Below are positions 9,301 through 20,055 of a stretch of DNA of 64,000 nucleotides, piece by piece (the stretch's first letter is position 1; each line of letters opens with the position of its first letter). The position numbers were made by a program, and so were the translations under genes. Origin of the DNA: Maylandia zebra (lineage: Eukaryota; Chordata; Actinopteri; Cichliformes; Cichlidae). The notes under the pieces are model-generated. The model saw nothing but the letters and a program-made list of their open reading frames with translations. It made no database searches and was not told the origin of the DNA. Where the stretch lies: positions 31,049,533 to 31,113,532 of the forward strand of contig NC_135170.1 in assembly GCF_041146795.1 (NCBI RefSeq). Reading direction: 5' to 3'.

Positions 9301-12300
9301 ATACACTTAAAATTGTGTCTGTGTAGGTGTGTTTATTGTGTCAATATAAACACAATCTACTTAACCAACCCTTGTTCTTCTTTACTTCTCTCAGATAAGT
9401 CAAAGGGAGTTACTAACATCAGGATTGTGCTCCTTGGAGCTAAGGGTTCTGGGAAGACTTCAGCACTCAACACTATCCTGGCAAGAGAGAACAACCCTAA
9501 ACCCATTAGGACAGTCTGTTGCCAGGCTGGACAAGAAATGGTGCTTGGGAGACTGGTAACTGTGGTGGACACACCAGGGTGGTGGATGAACTACTTCTGT
9601 GATGAGAGCTCCAACTTTGATCGGGGGGAATTGGCGCTGAGTTCTTATTTTTGTCCTCCGGGACCTCACGTATTTCTGCTGGTGATCCGTGTGGACAGAG
9701 CATTCACAGAGACCTGCAGAAGAGCAGCACAGGAGCATCTAGATATGATCGGTGAACACATCTGGAGTCACGTTATCCTGCTGTTTAGTTTTGGGGACTG
9801 GCTCGGAGACACGCCTATTGAGCAGTACATTGAGAGTGAGGGAGAAGCTCTGCGGTGGATTGTTGAAAGATGTGACAACAAGTATCATGTTCTGAACAGT
9901 AAAATGAAAGATAAGGAATTTCAAGTCAGGGAGTTGATTGCAAAGATTGAGAAAATCATCACTAGCAGTGACAACGGCTGCTATTATAAACTAGAGAGGA
10001 AAGTGTTGGAGCAGCTGGAGGGGACGATGCGAAGAGAGAAAGAGAGAGCCAGAGAAAGGCTAATGAAGAAGAAGAAACAAAGGCAGATGGCAAGAGTTCA
10101 GCTGGGTGAGTTGGATAATTAACAAAGTCAACAAGATCTTGTTTTACTCATTTTAACAATATTTAATTTAGCAGCATGGTGGCTTTCTGTTTAGATTTTT
10201 AGAAATAAATAAATATATAACACTTCTGTTTGCCAGAGAACCTCGAACCTTTGACAGAGCTGAGAGTCGTGCTCATTGGTGGCCCAAAAATAGGCAAAAG
10301 CTCCTGTGGAAACACCATCCTCAGCAGAGACTGCTTTGACACGGCTGCTCAAAGTACTTCCTGCACTGAAAGGAAGGGAAATATCTGTGGCAAGATGGTG
10401 GTGGTAGTAGACACACCAGGCTGCCTCTCTGTGACATCGGACTTCTTGAAGGCATCCTGTGCTATACTTCTGGTTGTCAATCTTAGCTCGTCGTTCAAAG
10501 ATACCTGGAGGAAAACCTTGCAAAAAGACCTGGAGGCAGGTGGAGATCAGTTATGGAGCAGATGTATGGTCCTGTTCAGCTATGGTGACATGCTGGGTGA
10601 CACAAGCATCGAGCAGCACATTGAAAGCGAAGGAGAGCCACTGCAATGGCTTGTTGAGAAGTGTGGGAACAGATATCATGTTTTAGACAATAAGAACTGG
10701 GGAGATGGAGCTCAGGTTAAAGAGCTAATTGATGTGATGGAAGAGATGCTGGTTGATGAGAGGCAGGCTCTTCTTCACAGAGGTGATCACATGTGGAAAA
10801 GTTTTGCTTCAGCTCAAGAGCAGCAGATAGGCACAGAGCCACTGTGCAAAAGGGGACCAGAGGATTTCATGCGCAGCAGATCTGAGCAGTCCAATAACTG
10901 TGAGTAAACCTAATGAAACTATTTCTTTTATATGTCTTTTGAATTTGCCAATGGGTTTAAAGACTATTAACAAAATGAAAATTAGACAGCATTATGAGCT
11001 AATTTAAATAGAGAAAGTAAAAAAAATGCACATAATAAACATCACAGAGGAAAACACAAAGAAAGACTCATTTAGTATGTGGTCTATGTGTTTTATACTG
11101 TTAATAAATAATAGTCTTAATTAGGGATGGGTATCGTTTAGGTTTTATCCGATACCGGTGCCAAATCAGTACTTTTGAAACGGTGCCGGTGCTCAAACGG
11201 TGTTCAAACCGGTGCTTAAAGAATGGAGAACACAAAATTGGTCCAAAAACCTCTCATGTTCAGCTGTTTTTTGTAAAAATATAACAATGTTAGCCTTTTC
11301 TGCAGCTATGGGGCATATATGGTATCACTCTTGGCTGGAAGCAGTGCTTAAACAATGGAAAAAACACAAACTTTGTCCTAAACCTCTCATGTTTAACTGT
11401 TTTCCACTTTTTCTTTGGTCACTTTAGCCTTTTTGGCCAGGGTGAAGGGAGTATCTGCCATCAAACAAGAAGACAGCCGCATGTAGCTATGATGATGTTA
11501 GCTAGTTCACCTTACATGCATTAATGTAATAACGTGGTTAGCCTACTCAACGTAAATTAGCTACTCACGCAGAGAAGAACGGCTGCTGCCACCATCATCC
11601 GTCATCATTTCTGCTACACTGGCAGGGCTAGGGGCCAGGACTCTCCTCTTCGTGTTTTTGGGGGATGTTGCATAACAGGCAACCCACCCGCAGTAGATGT
11701 GCTCGGTGTGAGGTCTCGCAGCAAGCTATCAAATACGGCGCATTTCTGGGCTTTAAAAAAAACCCGCTATGCGTCGCCAGGTGTTTCATCGGATTTGAGG
11801 TGTTACTGTGATACTGTCAAAGGAGGTATCAGCTTAAAGCACTTGTTGCAGGCTGCTGAGTTTGCATAGTTTGCAGTGAAGTACAGCCAGACTTTTGACC
11901 GCTTCGCCTTGGACATTTTTAATCTGTAGCTCTGCTCTAACAGAACGTACGTACCTGGCCCCGCCTACTATCCTCGGAAACGTAAAATGATTGGCTAGAA
12001 TCTAAAGTGTATCACAGCTCAGGAAAAAAAAGCACCGAAATAAAGCACCGAAATGTGCGCTGCTTTTCGGTCTGGTTACTACCGTTTATGTCAGAACCGG
12101 TGCCATCAAGGCACCGGACACCGGTACCCATCCCTAGTCTTAATAGTGAAGACTTTTTGTTGCTCACAGGAAATCACATCAAGTGTCATTATTTCCTTCA
12201 CAGTGCCTGAATCTCTCCCCTATCGATCACCAAAGCTCTCAGAAGATTGTTCTCAGTTAGTAGCGTTACCAGCAGGAAGAACCACAGAGTTGGCTGGATG

Positions 12301-12925
12301 CATCATTGTGGACCAATATCACTTCATGTCCTATATATTCTCTCCGCTTTCTGGCAAACAAGTACTGAGGTTGCCAAAAGTGACTCAGCATGTCCCATCT
12401 CCTGCTCCTCACAACCACCTGAGAGTGAACAGGGAGGGTCACATGGATCCCATCCCACGCAGACTTGAAACAACGCATCTGGTTTCATCTCAGACACAGA
12501 ACGAGGCATGTGTAGAACAAGATTTGATCAGTGTGCAATCACTCTGCCATCCTGCACTGATAGAGCGGACTCTTAGGAGGGTCTCTGAGTCTGGAGGCCT
12601 GCAGACATTCATTGATCAGTGGGGCAACAGCAGCCTGGAGGAACTGGAAGCCTTCGTTGACTTGCACTTTGAGATTGTGTGGGAAGAAGCCATGAGATCA
12701 TGTCAGCCGCCTGAACCGAGCCACGCCGTGCCCGAGCAGGATAATGCTGTTGGGGAAGCTGGAGAGGAAGTGTTTACATCCATTCACAGGAAACTTTCAA
12801 AGCTGGAGCTGCTTGAGGAGATAAAGAGGGATCTGGCAGAACAGAGAAAGCGCGTGGAGCAAATCTGGAGGATCATACAGCAACTTGCATACGAAATCAA
12901 ACAGGGCCGTAATAATACACGCTAA
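6303..12925 (+). CDS. GIMAP8-like triple AIG1-domain GTPase
   Basis: Five exons join without a break: 6303-6327, 7154-7840, 9395-10105, 10237-10899 and 12204-12925. Every intron is phase 1, giving 935 residues. Three AIG1-type G domains follow one another (about residues 17-237, 246-474, 483-695), each on one symmetrical exon, and then a 240-residue tail ending in a charged coiled-coil-like stretch. Three tandem G domains are the hallmark of GIMAP8; GIMAPs are GTP-dependent scaffolds on intracellular membranes, chiefly in lymphocytes. Domains 2 and 3 keep P-loops (GAKGSGKT, GGPKIGKS) and DTPG; domain 1 reads GKN and NTPG. The start is inferred from a short ATG exon ending in GTAAGT in the right phase. 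Fish have many GIMAP paralogues, so orthology is open. Confidence 0.85.
7154..7840 (+). CDS. GIMAP8-like exon 2: first AIG1 domain, degenerate P-loop
   Basis: Bounded by TTCTTTAG and GTGAGT. The P-loop reads GGRDSGKN (residues 23-30), so the Ser/Thr that coordinates magnesium is Asn. The switch-II motif is NTPGWW instead of DTPG, and the region where domains 2 and 3 have FSxGD reads VVFTCAEKY. These three departures suggest this domain binds nucleotide poorly or not at all. The exon ends in a basic and acidic helix (REMEERTRLRLKK). Confidence 0.85.
8768..8835 (+). repeat. Fragment of a common teleost interspersed repeat
   Basis: TGTGGGAGGAAGCC and the following GCAAGCTCCACACAGAAAGG match a widespread fish repeat, also present at 16868-17140. 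It lies in a GIMAP intron. Confidence 0.5.
9395..10105 (+). CDS. GIMAP8-like exon 3: second AIG1 domain
   Basis: Bounded by CTTCTCTCAG and GTGAGT. Intact P-loop GAKGSGKT (residues 252-259), DTPGWW, and LLFSFGDWLGDT followed by EQYIESEGEALRW, the conserved AIG1 box. The C-terminal helix is rich in Lys/Arg/Glu (ERARERLMKKKK). This is the best preserved of the three G domains. Confidence 0.9.
10237..10899 (+). CDS. GIMAP8-like exon 4: third AIG1 domain
   Basis: Bounded by TTTGCCAG and GTGAGT. P-loop GGPKIGKS (residues 489-496), DTPGC, and VLFSYGDMLGDT with EQHIESEGEPLQW. It is slightly shorter than domains 1 and 2 between DTPG and the following strand. Only 131 nt of intron separates it from exon 3. 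Confidence 0.88.
11122..12136. mobile_element. Non-autonomous hAT element with 8-bp target duplications
   Basis: It begins TAGGGATGGGTA and ends with the reverse complement TACCCATCCCTA. Flanks 11114-11121 and 12137-12144 are both GTCTTAAT, an 8-bp duplication diagnostic of hAT. Subterminal sequences rich in CCGGTGC also repeat in inverted form. No transposase frame is open. It sits in the last GIMAP intron, 223 bp downstream of exon 4 and 67 bp before exon 5. Clean ends suggest a fairly recent insertion. Confidence 0.9.
12204..12925 (+). CDS. GIMAP8-like exon 5: C-terminal tail
   Basis: Bounded by CCTTCACAG and the stop at 12923-12925. It encodes about 240 residues with no G motif. A central acidic and amphipathic region (EELEAFVDLHFEIVW) precedes a terminal heptad-like helix (KLELLEEIKRDLAEQ). 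The acceptor phase matches exon 4. The tail has no domain I recognise. Confidence 0.75.
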
Positions 12926-12929
12926 TAAA
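12924..12929 (+). terminator. Polyadenylation signal overlapping the GIMAP stop
   Basis: AATAAA begins inside the TAA stop codon of the GIMAP8-like gene. If used, the 3'UTR is only a few tens of bases. A second AATAAA-like sequence lies at about 12960. Confidence 0.4.
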
Positions 12930-15900
12930 GGGGTCTCAGTAATAACAGAAACAAAGATCAATAATAAAAGCAGAGAATGGAAGAGAGAAATTGGTATTTT
13001 ATCGAGTGAAATAAAAATTCAGAAGCAGTTTTTGGGAGGTTTATGTAAATAACAAGAAAAACTAAAGCAGATTTTATGGTTTTTATCCACAAGATGGCGC
13101 TATTGTATAAGGGAAGGTTGGGTAAACCATGTTCCTCTCACTCATTTAACTTTTTTTCATGGAAAATATTAGAAATGGATTATACAAATAGTTTCTGTCA
13201 TCATTCATTAAATCTGATGTAACACACTGATGACTACACCTCCAGAAAAAAAGATCAAAGGTTAAAAATTGTTAGAAAAACATTTAAAACTGTCATAAAA
13301 TCAAGGAAAAATGAAGATGCTGTTTCTTAAGTATACCTTTACCTATGGCATACTTAAAACAATATTCCAACTTCTATATAATAAAGTGACAGTGTTTAGA
13401 TTGTAGATTTACAACAGGCATCTTTAAAAATGTGTCTAGTAGACAATGCCACAAGTGAGCGCATTTTAAATAAATAATTATGAAAATTCTTGTTTAAATA
13501 TGGAAAAAGACAGTTGAAGATCTTGATAATCACAACCTAATGTTGTCCAAATATCTTTCTCTTTTTATTATAATACTATAAGAGCACAACTTAGGGAGGA
13601 ATCTCTGTAGCGTTGTAGATGAAAGCAGAGAAGATTGTACGTCTAAATAAAGAATATAGCTTCTTGCAGAATCGTTAAAGCCTTCAAAGATTTAGATTTG
13701 CTGTGTTTGCTTATGCAGGTGTCTCCACGTCTACTTCACCCAGTTTTTATTCAAACACTCCAAAATCCAAGAATCTGACAATGGTTAACAAACAGGAAGT
13801 CAATCCTGCTTACTTTCTTTGCAGAGAAAATAGAGAAATTGCAAAGCTTACATTTAAAGTCTTTCCGCCCTCCAGTGTTTATCAAGGGCTTTCAAGTGAG
13901 TCACACACAGACAGAATGCAGAGGCTGATAGGGCTCTGGCAAAGTAATGCTGTGAAAGTCCACTGCTTTCAAGGCTAACTCTCAGATCTTTCCAAATATA
14001 CATGTATGCCAACACCAGGAGGCGGGTAGCAATTTTTGATGTAGGTAAAAATTACTGATGTGTATTCTGAACCTAGATGCAAACATGAAACAAATACATC
14101 TGACATCTGAGGCCTCAAAAGTCTGGTGTGGTCATTCTTCCCAAGCAACATCACTGTGTTTCTCTTTATTAAACATGCATTATTCAACTTTGGAAATAGG
14201 TGTCTCCACATGGTAGTGAGAGATAAGACACCTGCTGCCTTCATGGCATGGTAATGCTTTATACTTATTGCCTTATTACAATGTTACTAGTGCGCAGAAA
14301 GCTATGTGATGCCAGGGCACGGATTCATGGATTTAGATGAGACATGGGATACAAATTTAAACCCCTACCTGTGGTCTCTTTGTGTGAACCTATTGTAAAA
14401 AGGATAAAAAACAAGTGATGAAAAATCAGTAAGGACAAAAGTGATCATGGTGACTCACTATCCTATTTTGAGTGACAAGAAAAAAAAAGTCCACAGCCAT
14501 ATCAGCTAGTCTGTGAGTTCATATTAGTAACCTAAGGCTGGTGGGAAGAGCCCTAGTTTTGCTGCTATTTGATCATGAATTAGCAAAGTGTCGAAACAAA
14601 CCAACATTTTGACTTGAATGTGAAACTAGATGATAAGCCATATGTAGGGATGTGATCATGTGGACCAAAGTTCAAATTCAATTACAGGACGGGATAGTAT
14701 CCAATAACTTTTGAGGCATTTCACACTAACCGCACATGCTGACCCCAGTGCGGCCCTAGAAGAAGAATTACAGGATCAGCAAAGAATTTGGGATTCATCC
14801 TTTGGGGATGGAAAATGTCTTCAGTTATTGAGATACCTCAGTCACGATGAAAGCAGTGGAATTATCAGCTGGCCTCCAGGCTAAAATGGACTGAAGCTGT
14901 GCATCCATGATTTGGCAACAGATGCTCCAACTCTGTAATCAGTGAAACTGGCTACTGAGAACAGGGTATAAGTGGCACATATATACTGGGAAAAACAAGC
15001 CTTATATCACAGTGGCTATGCTGAATGTGGGGCAAAATGTATCTCTTTAGTGGTTACACCTGCAGCACACTTTCTGTATTAGGACTGCACACACCTTATG
15101 TGAAAAAAAAGAAAAAGAGAAGACAGGTCTGTTTGAACTTTTGGCACATGCACACCTCTTATGAGTTGCTCTCATGCCTGATGGATCCACGGATGGTCGG
15201 CATATGCAGAGCATTCAGTGTAGCAACGGGGTCCAGACTACAGAATATTTATCATGACTGCATTTGAGAAAAAAGATTGATTTGAGAGACAATGCAGAAT
15301 ATATGTTGGTCTCCAGGAAGATGACAGGTATTAACCTCTGGATGCAAGGTTTTAAACACACTATGACCTGCACAGTTGTGTGTATGGTCATGGCCGTTTA
15401 CTCACCTAAAGATTTTTGTGCATAAAGACACACAATTGTTGTGGAACTCCTGTGTATTAAGTTTTTTCAGTGCTTGTTACTGGGCTTGTTCTCCGATTGC
15501 AGCATCACTCACTCTCCTATCATCCACAATTTTATTTTGTTATGGATTTTCCTCTGCCAGCCTCAGCTCTGCACTCAAACTTGTACTTATTATGATAGCT
15601 ATGAAAAAAGACAAAGAAATCTAAATGTAGGGACCCAGGACAGGGATGGAGACTTTTCGAGGATGGAGTTACGGGAGGCATAATAGCAAAGAAGTGATTT
15701 GTCGGCAATCATGGTCTATTTATCTCTGTCAGTCTTCATCTTGCCATTTTCTCTCTTTGCATTATACCTTTATATCATTAGTCCTTCAATCCTCTCTCCC
15801 TCCTGTCTTATCATCTATCTTCCTCTGTTGTCAACATGTCATTCCTCTACTTTATTCTCCCGCTGCCCATTTTCTCTCAGCCTTTTCTATCTCTCCACAT

Positions 15901-16860
15901 GTCTTTTCTCTCAGCCGTCCCATTCTCTCTGCAGGTCTCCATCTCATGGTCTCCCCTTCCTTCTCTCAAATCAAGTCGTGAGTGTTCAGCCCTCCCCTCT
16001 CATTAAGGGAGTTCTGTAGCCCAGGAGGAAGTGCAGTAGAAATGGATCCCCCCCCTCTCTCTCTTCGTTGTGGAGGCTGTTCAGGAGACAATTCTGAGCC
16101 CACATCCATCTCCATTAGTGGGACAGCACAGCGACCGGCATGACCCCCCCCCCCCCCCCCCCCCCCCCCCCCAGCCGCTGCCCCGTGTCACGTTTCACTG
16201 CCTGCTATTTTTCCAGGTGGAGAGAGAAAGCCGGGCAGAGGGACGGCAGGGTAGATGCTGGGAACGGGTCTAGAGAAGAAGGAAGAGAGGAATGATTTAG
16301 ACCTGGAGTAAAGAAATCATGCGTCCTCCACTTCTTTTCATGCTCTGATACACTGACTTCCCCTGGGGGTAATGTCTGGGACATGACGCAGTGTCCACCA
16401 GTGCACCTCAGCGGGAGTACTGAAACTTTCTACCTTTTTAAAGAAAGTCTGCATGATGATCTCACAAGTGCTTTAGGCTTACATAGCTAGTACAGCACAG
16501 AAACAGCTGCTATTAGGCCAGGTCATGTTTGTGCGTGCTACAGCTAAATGGTGAGTTTAGCATTAATCCGACAGGATGACACTTAATTCTATCAAGGCTG
16601 TGATTAACAAAGGCTTTTCCACAGAGACATACAGGGTATTTAAGGGATTATTTTAAATAGTAACTTTCTCTTTTTGTTTTTTCTCTTTAAATTCCACAGT
16701 TATGCCACTAAATTATGGGTTTTTTTCTTTTGGGGCTGTTCACGGCAATTTAAAAAAATACTTTGGCTAATGTTAGATTTTAGTGTTAACCAGCAATGGT
16801 TGTGACTCATGATTTCTAGCACAGCACAGTCATAGACTTGCAGTAGTAACTTTCTGTGAA
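12930..16860. other. No convincing gene; contains a (C)29 run
   Basis: Mostly AT-rich sequence after the GIMAP gene. A frame at 13719-13895 has an acceptor and donor of phase 1-1 but no recognisable product and no partner exons. Pyrimidine-rich sequence covers 15720-16010. No RNA gene or transposon end was recognised. Confidence 0.45.
16144..16172 (+). repeat. Poly(C) homopolymer, 29 bases
   Basis: An uninterrupted run of C. Its true length is likely uncertain in any assembly, and it can form i-motif or G-quadruplex structures. It creates a false polyproline frame. Confidence 0.9.
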
Positions 16861-16867
16861 TCCACAT

Positions 16868-17140
16868 TCCATCCATCTGTTCTCTACCACCTATCCTTAT
16901 CAGGCTAGAGTATCCCTGCTACCACAGGGCGAGAAGCAGGGTACACTGTGGACAGATGGCCAATCTGTTGCAAGAGTAACACAGAGAGACAGACAACCAT
17001 TAACACATTAACACCTATGGCCGCGCATAGACTTAACCCACTAACTCTTTTGGACTGTTGGATGGAGCCAGAGAGAGGATGCAAACTCAACACAGAAAGG
17101 CCAGATGGTGGAGTGGAACTTGCTGTGAGGGAAAGCACAT
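16868..17140 (+). repeat. Teleost interspersed repeat
   Basis: Recognisable consensus pieces in order: CCATCCATCTGTTCTCTACC, CACTGTGGACAGATGGCCA, AACACAGAGAGACAGACAAC, then TGCAAACTCAACACAGAAAGGCC. This is the familiar high-copy fish repeat. Superfamily is not assigned from sequence alone. Confidence 0.75.
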
Positions 17141-18121
17141 TCTATCCACGTTTTCGTGATTGATTTCATTTGCCACCAATCTTTTGGGAATTTTTAACGG
17201 AAAGATTTTATAACTTTTGACTGTAGTACCAAGAAATCCTAGACTGTGTATAAAAGACTGGTGTAGCCACTGTGATGTTACCTGTTTGTTAGTGAGTTCC
17301 TGTTGTTGGTAAACGTGAAACATTTTACTTTTTCTGCAATGGCAGAATCAAGTGAAATTGTTAATCTAATCTGACAAAACAAATGACATTCCCATTATTC
17401 TCAGCAGTACTGCAGTTGAACCTGGTCCCAATCTTCAAAGCAACTATTCCAAAGACAAACAAGACTGCAAATTTACTGTTTATTGCAGTAATTCTGGTGT
17501 GGTCTCAAACCCCCATTTCCCCTCGTGTGACTGTAGCATTATCGTGCCTGGAATCAGAATTTAGGTCAAAGTAACCTGGGCATAAGGAAGCATAAACAGC
17601 ATGGTCATACACATGCATCAAGTGTCTGTAGTAAAGAGTCTTTTGTGACCACTTTCAGGTGTGCATTTGCAATTTGTGCCATGAAGCAGAAACACTGCCG
17701 GCTCTGTCTGTGGGGATCTTCGTGTTGTGGATCATCACTTGTCATGAGAGCTACCACCAAGAGATCAAACAGAAGTCTTCAGTGAAAGAGCCATTAGTCT
17801 CCAAGGCTGACCAAAGCACCTGCTGTCAGGAGCGTGGCCAGGAAAACGTCTTTTTTTCCCCCTTCCTAACAGTCACAGGGTTACACATTGTAAATCTGCT
17901 CACTGGGGTCAGACTGTCAACGTGGAGTTGTAATGTGCTGAGGTGTGTGAAGAAGACCTTTCTGCTGCATAAATGACCCAAACTTTTGCTTTGTCAGTGT
18001 TGCCTAAATTACAATGCACTGAGGTTTTAGACCACACCATGCAATAGCTGACCACACACACTATTTCATTTTTGTCTGTTCAACTTCTCTCTCTTTACCA
18101 AAATGAAATTCGAATAGCATT
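17141..18121. other. No gene seen
   Basis: A frame after an acceptor-like CTTTCAG at about 17652-17658 includes a short hydrophobic stretch (ALSVGIFVLWIIT) but has no donor or partner exons. Nothing else is supported. Confidence 0.4.
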
Positions 18122-18652
18122 CTACGGTGGCCCTGAGAGGCCAAACGGACTGCAACTTAAGAAAACACCAGCAATAAGAAAAACGCTGCAAAAGCAAACA
18201 AAAATAGAAAAAACGAAAACAGAAATAGGAAAAAACTGATTTCCAAAAGCACAAGGGAAGTGTTTCTAGGGAGACAATAACCTGACGGACCAGTTGCAAT
18301 AACTTAATCGCACTAGGAGACCCTTAAAAGAAGTGAAGGGTCTATCGGTTTTGTGAATAAAGAAAAGATGAGAGTTAAGTGTGTTAGCCTAACTATTTGC
18401 CTAAAAATCCGTCATCAGTATTATATGAATAATGAGATTAAAACACACTTACCTAGCATGTTTTGGTTCCTCCAACTGGTCCGTCGGGTTATTGTCTCCC
18501 CAGAAACACTTCCCTTGCACTTTTGGAAATCGTTTTTTTCCTATTTCCGTTTTTAACTATTTCCGTTGTGTTTTGTGTGCTTTTGCAGTGTTTTTCTTAT
18601 TGCTGGTGTTTTCTTAAGTTGCAGTCCGTTTGGCCTCTCAGGGCCACTGTAG
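18122..18652. mobile_element. Palindromic MITE with long inverted arms
   Basis: The left arm (about 18122-18300) and right arm (about 18463-18652) are near-perfect reverse complements, starting CTACGGTGGCCCTGAGAGG and ending CCTCTCAGGGCCACTGTAG. A unique centre of about 160 bp separates them. Flanks share GCATT, a possible short target duplication. No transposase is encoded. The superfamily is uncertain; the termini are hAT-like in style. Confidence 0.8.
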
Positions 18653-19428
18653 GGCATTACCACTGGAAGAAATCCAGTACATATCAGAGCAGCACATGCG
18701 GTCAGAATGTGACTTTTGTAGAACCATCTAAAAATAATAGCAGCTGTGCTGGAAGCAGTGCAGCTCACAGAAATGACCTTGAAGGCAAGATCAACCAAAC
18801 TTAAAGGTACGATTTCTGTTTTTCATGGACAGGGTTATGGAATTGGATGATAACACCATCTTCAAGAATGACCATTCAGAACATCTACAGACACTGGACT
18901 TTGGATAGTCCATTTGACACTGTGCTTGATTAAGTTGGATAGATAAAGTTTAAATTCTCTGTTTTTAGATTTGTCTGACAGGGCTTCAACTCTCAACTGC
19001 ACAACTCTTTCATATCAAACCTCTAGGAACTATTATATCTAAATATGCAGTTTGCTCTATACGTATTCTAAGTAGTGTCATGGCTCTGAATCCTCAATAC
19101 ATGTAGAATATATAAGGGAAATAAATACTGTCCTCTTTATTTTTTCTCATTACAGAGCTTAACAAATTTAATAGACCAACACCCAATTGACCTGCCCTAA
19201 ATTAACACGATAATAACAACATTAATACCCCAGTACATGCAAGCTCTGTAATTGATATTTTAATGCCAAAATATAAAATTTAATGTTTTTTAAAGGCAGA
19301 AAAAAAATACTAAATAACATTCATATTTTTAACTTACAGCACTCCTTTAGTTGTAATTCTGTTATACTTCTGGTCAAAATCAATGATGCATTAAAATAGC
19401 ATCACTGTTTACTGCTTTCCTGATACAG
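18653..19428. other. No clear gene; possible upstream exon of the next entry
   Basis: AT-rich. A small frame after TTTTTAACTTACAG (19341-19373) is in phase with the following candidate exon, but its donor (GTCAAA) is weak. Confidence 0.3.
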
Positions 19429-19942
19429 GATGCTTTAGAAGCTAAGAGCTTTGATGAAAATGTTGTGACAGAGGCAGTGAGAGGAGTATTGGGTTGACTT
19501 GGGATGGAGAATAAAGGGATGCATGATAATCAAATACTGTCTTTGTTTTTGTTGCAGACACAGGGCAACATTTCTCAAAAGTCTTCAGCTGTTTCAAAAC
19601 TAGTTTAACCAATGAAACACAGGACATTAATGTGGGAACCCCTGTGCTCATTAAGTCCTCTTTAAAATGTCATTTAGCTTGTGGGAATTTCACTAAAAAT
19701 ATTCAGGAGTACTATGAATATATCCAGGCTTCAAACATGGAGATGATGGAGGAGTTTGTGTCAGAAGTAAATGAGGTACTTTTGGCTTTGCTGCCACCTG
19801 GCCCAGACCAGAACAGCTGCATTTACACACTCACACCCAGGCCTCCCCATTCCATCTTCCTAAATTCATGTCTGTCATTTTGCCCCATCAGGATATGCCG
19901 GGTCAGGGAAAACCTCAAGGGCAAAGTTCAGGAAACAATTAA
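19429..19942 (+). CDS. Unrecognised candidate gene, last three exons
   Basis: Three frames join in phase: 19429-19492, 19558-19775 and 19892-19942, ending in TAA. Acceptors are TGATACAG, TTGTTGCAG and CCCCATCAG. Donors are GTTGAC (weak) and GTACTT. Introns are 65 and 116 nt. The joined product runs DALEAKSFDENVVTEAVRG, then KVFSCFKTSLTNETQDINVG, a KCHLACGNFTKN segment, the helix EEFVSEVNE, and a hydrophilic end. It has two possible N-glycosylation sites and three cysteines, which could suit a small secreted protein. An AATAAA lies 108 nt after the stop. I do not recognise the family and no start exon was found. Confidence 0.4.
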
Positions 19943-20049
19943 GGAAAATAACTGCACGCCAGTTGAGTAAATTCCCATTCCATTTTGAATTTGTGTCTGT
20001 TTCTCACAAAGTCTCACTCGTTAAATCATTAACCCCGTGACTGGAGACC

Positions 20050-20055
20050 AATAAA
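20050..20055 (+). terminator. Candidate polyadenylation signal of the unrecognised gene
   Basis: AATAAA 108 nt downstream of the stop at 19940-19942, a normal spacing for a short 3'UTR. It is mild support that the preceding frames are a real gene end. Confidence 0.35.

Noticed and set aside
12053-12203. Open frame continuing upstream of GIMAP exon 5
   Set aside because: It runs into the end of the hAT element; the acceptor at 12202-12203 has the right phase, so this part is intron.
13719-13895. Possible phase 1-1 exon
   Set aside because: Splice sites are plausible but the peptide resembles nothing known and no partner exon was found.
16070-16273. Proline-rich open frame
   Set aside because: The prolines come from the poly(C) homopolymer.
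17659-17976. Open frame with a hydrophobic segment
   Set aside because: Cysteine-rich and poorly bounded, with no convincing donor or start; likely chance.
19892-19970. Walker A-like GYAGSGKT in one frame
   Set aside because: It occurs in a different frame from the splice-consistent one, with no surrounding NTPase fold.
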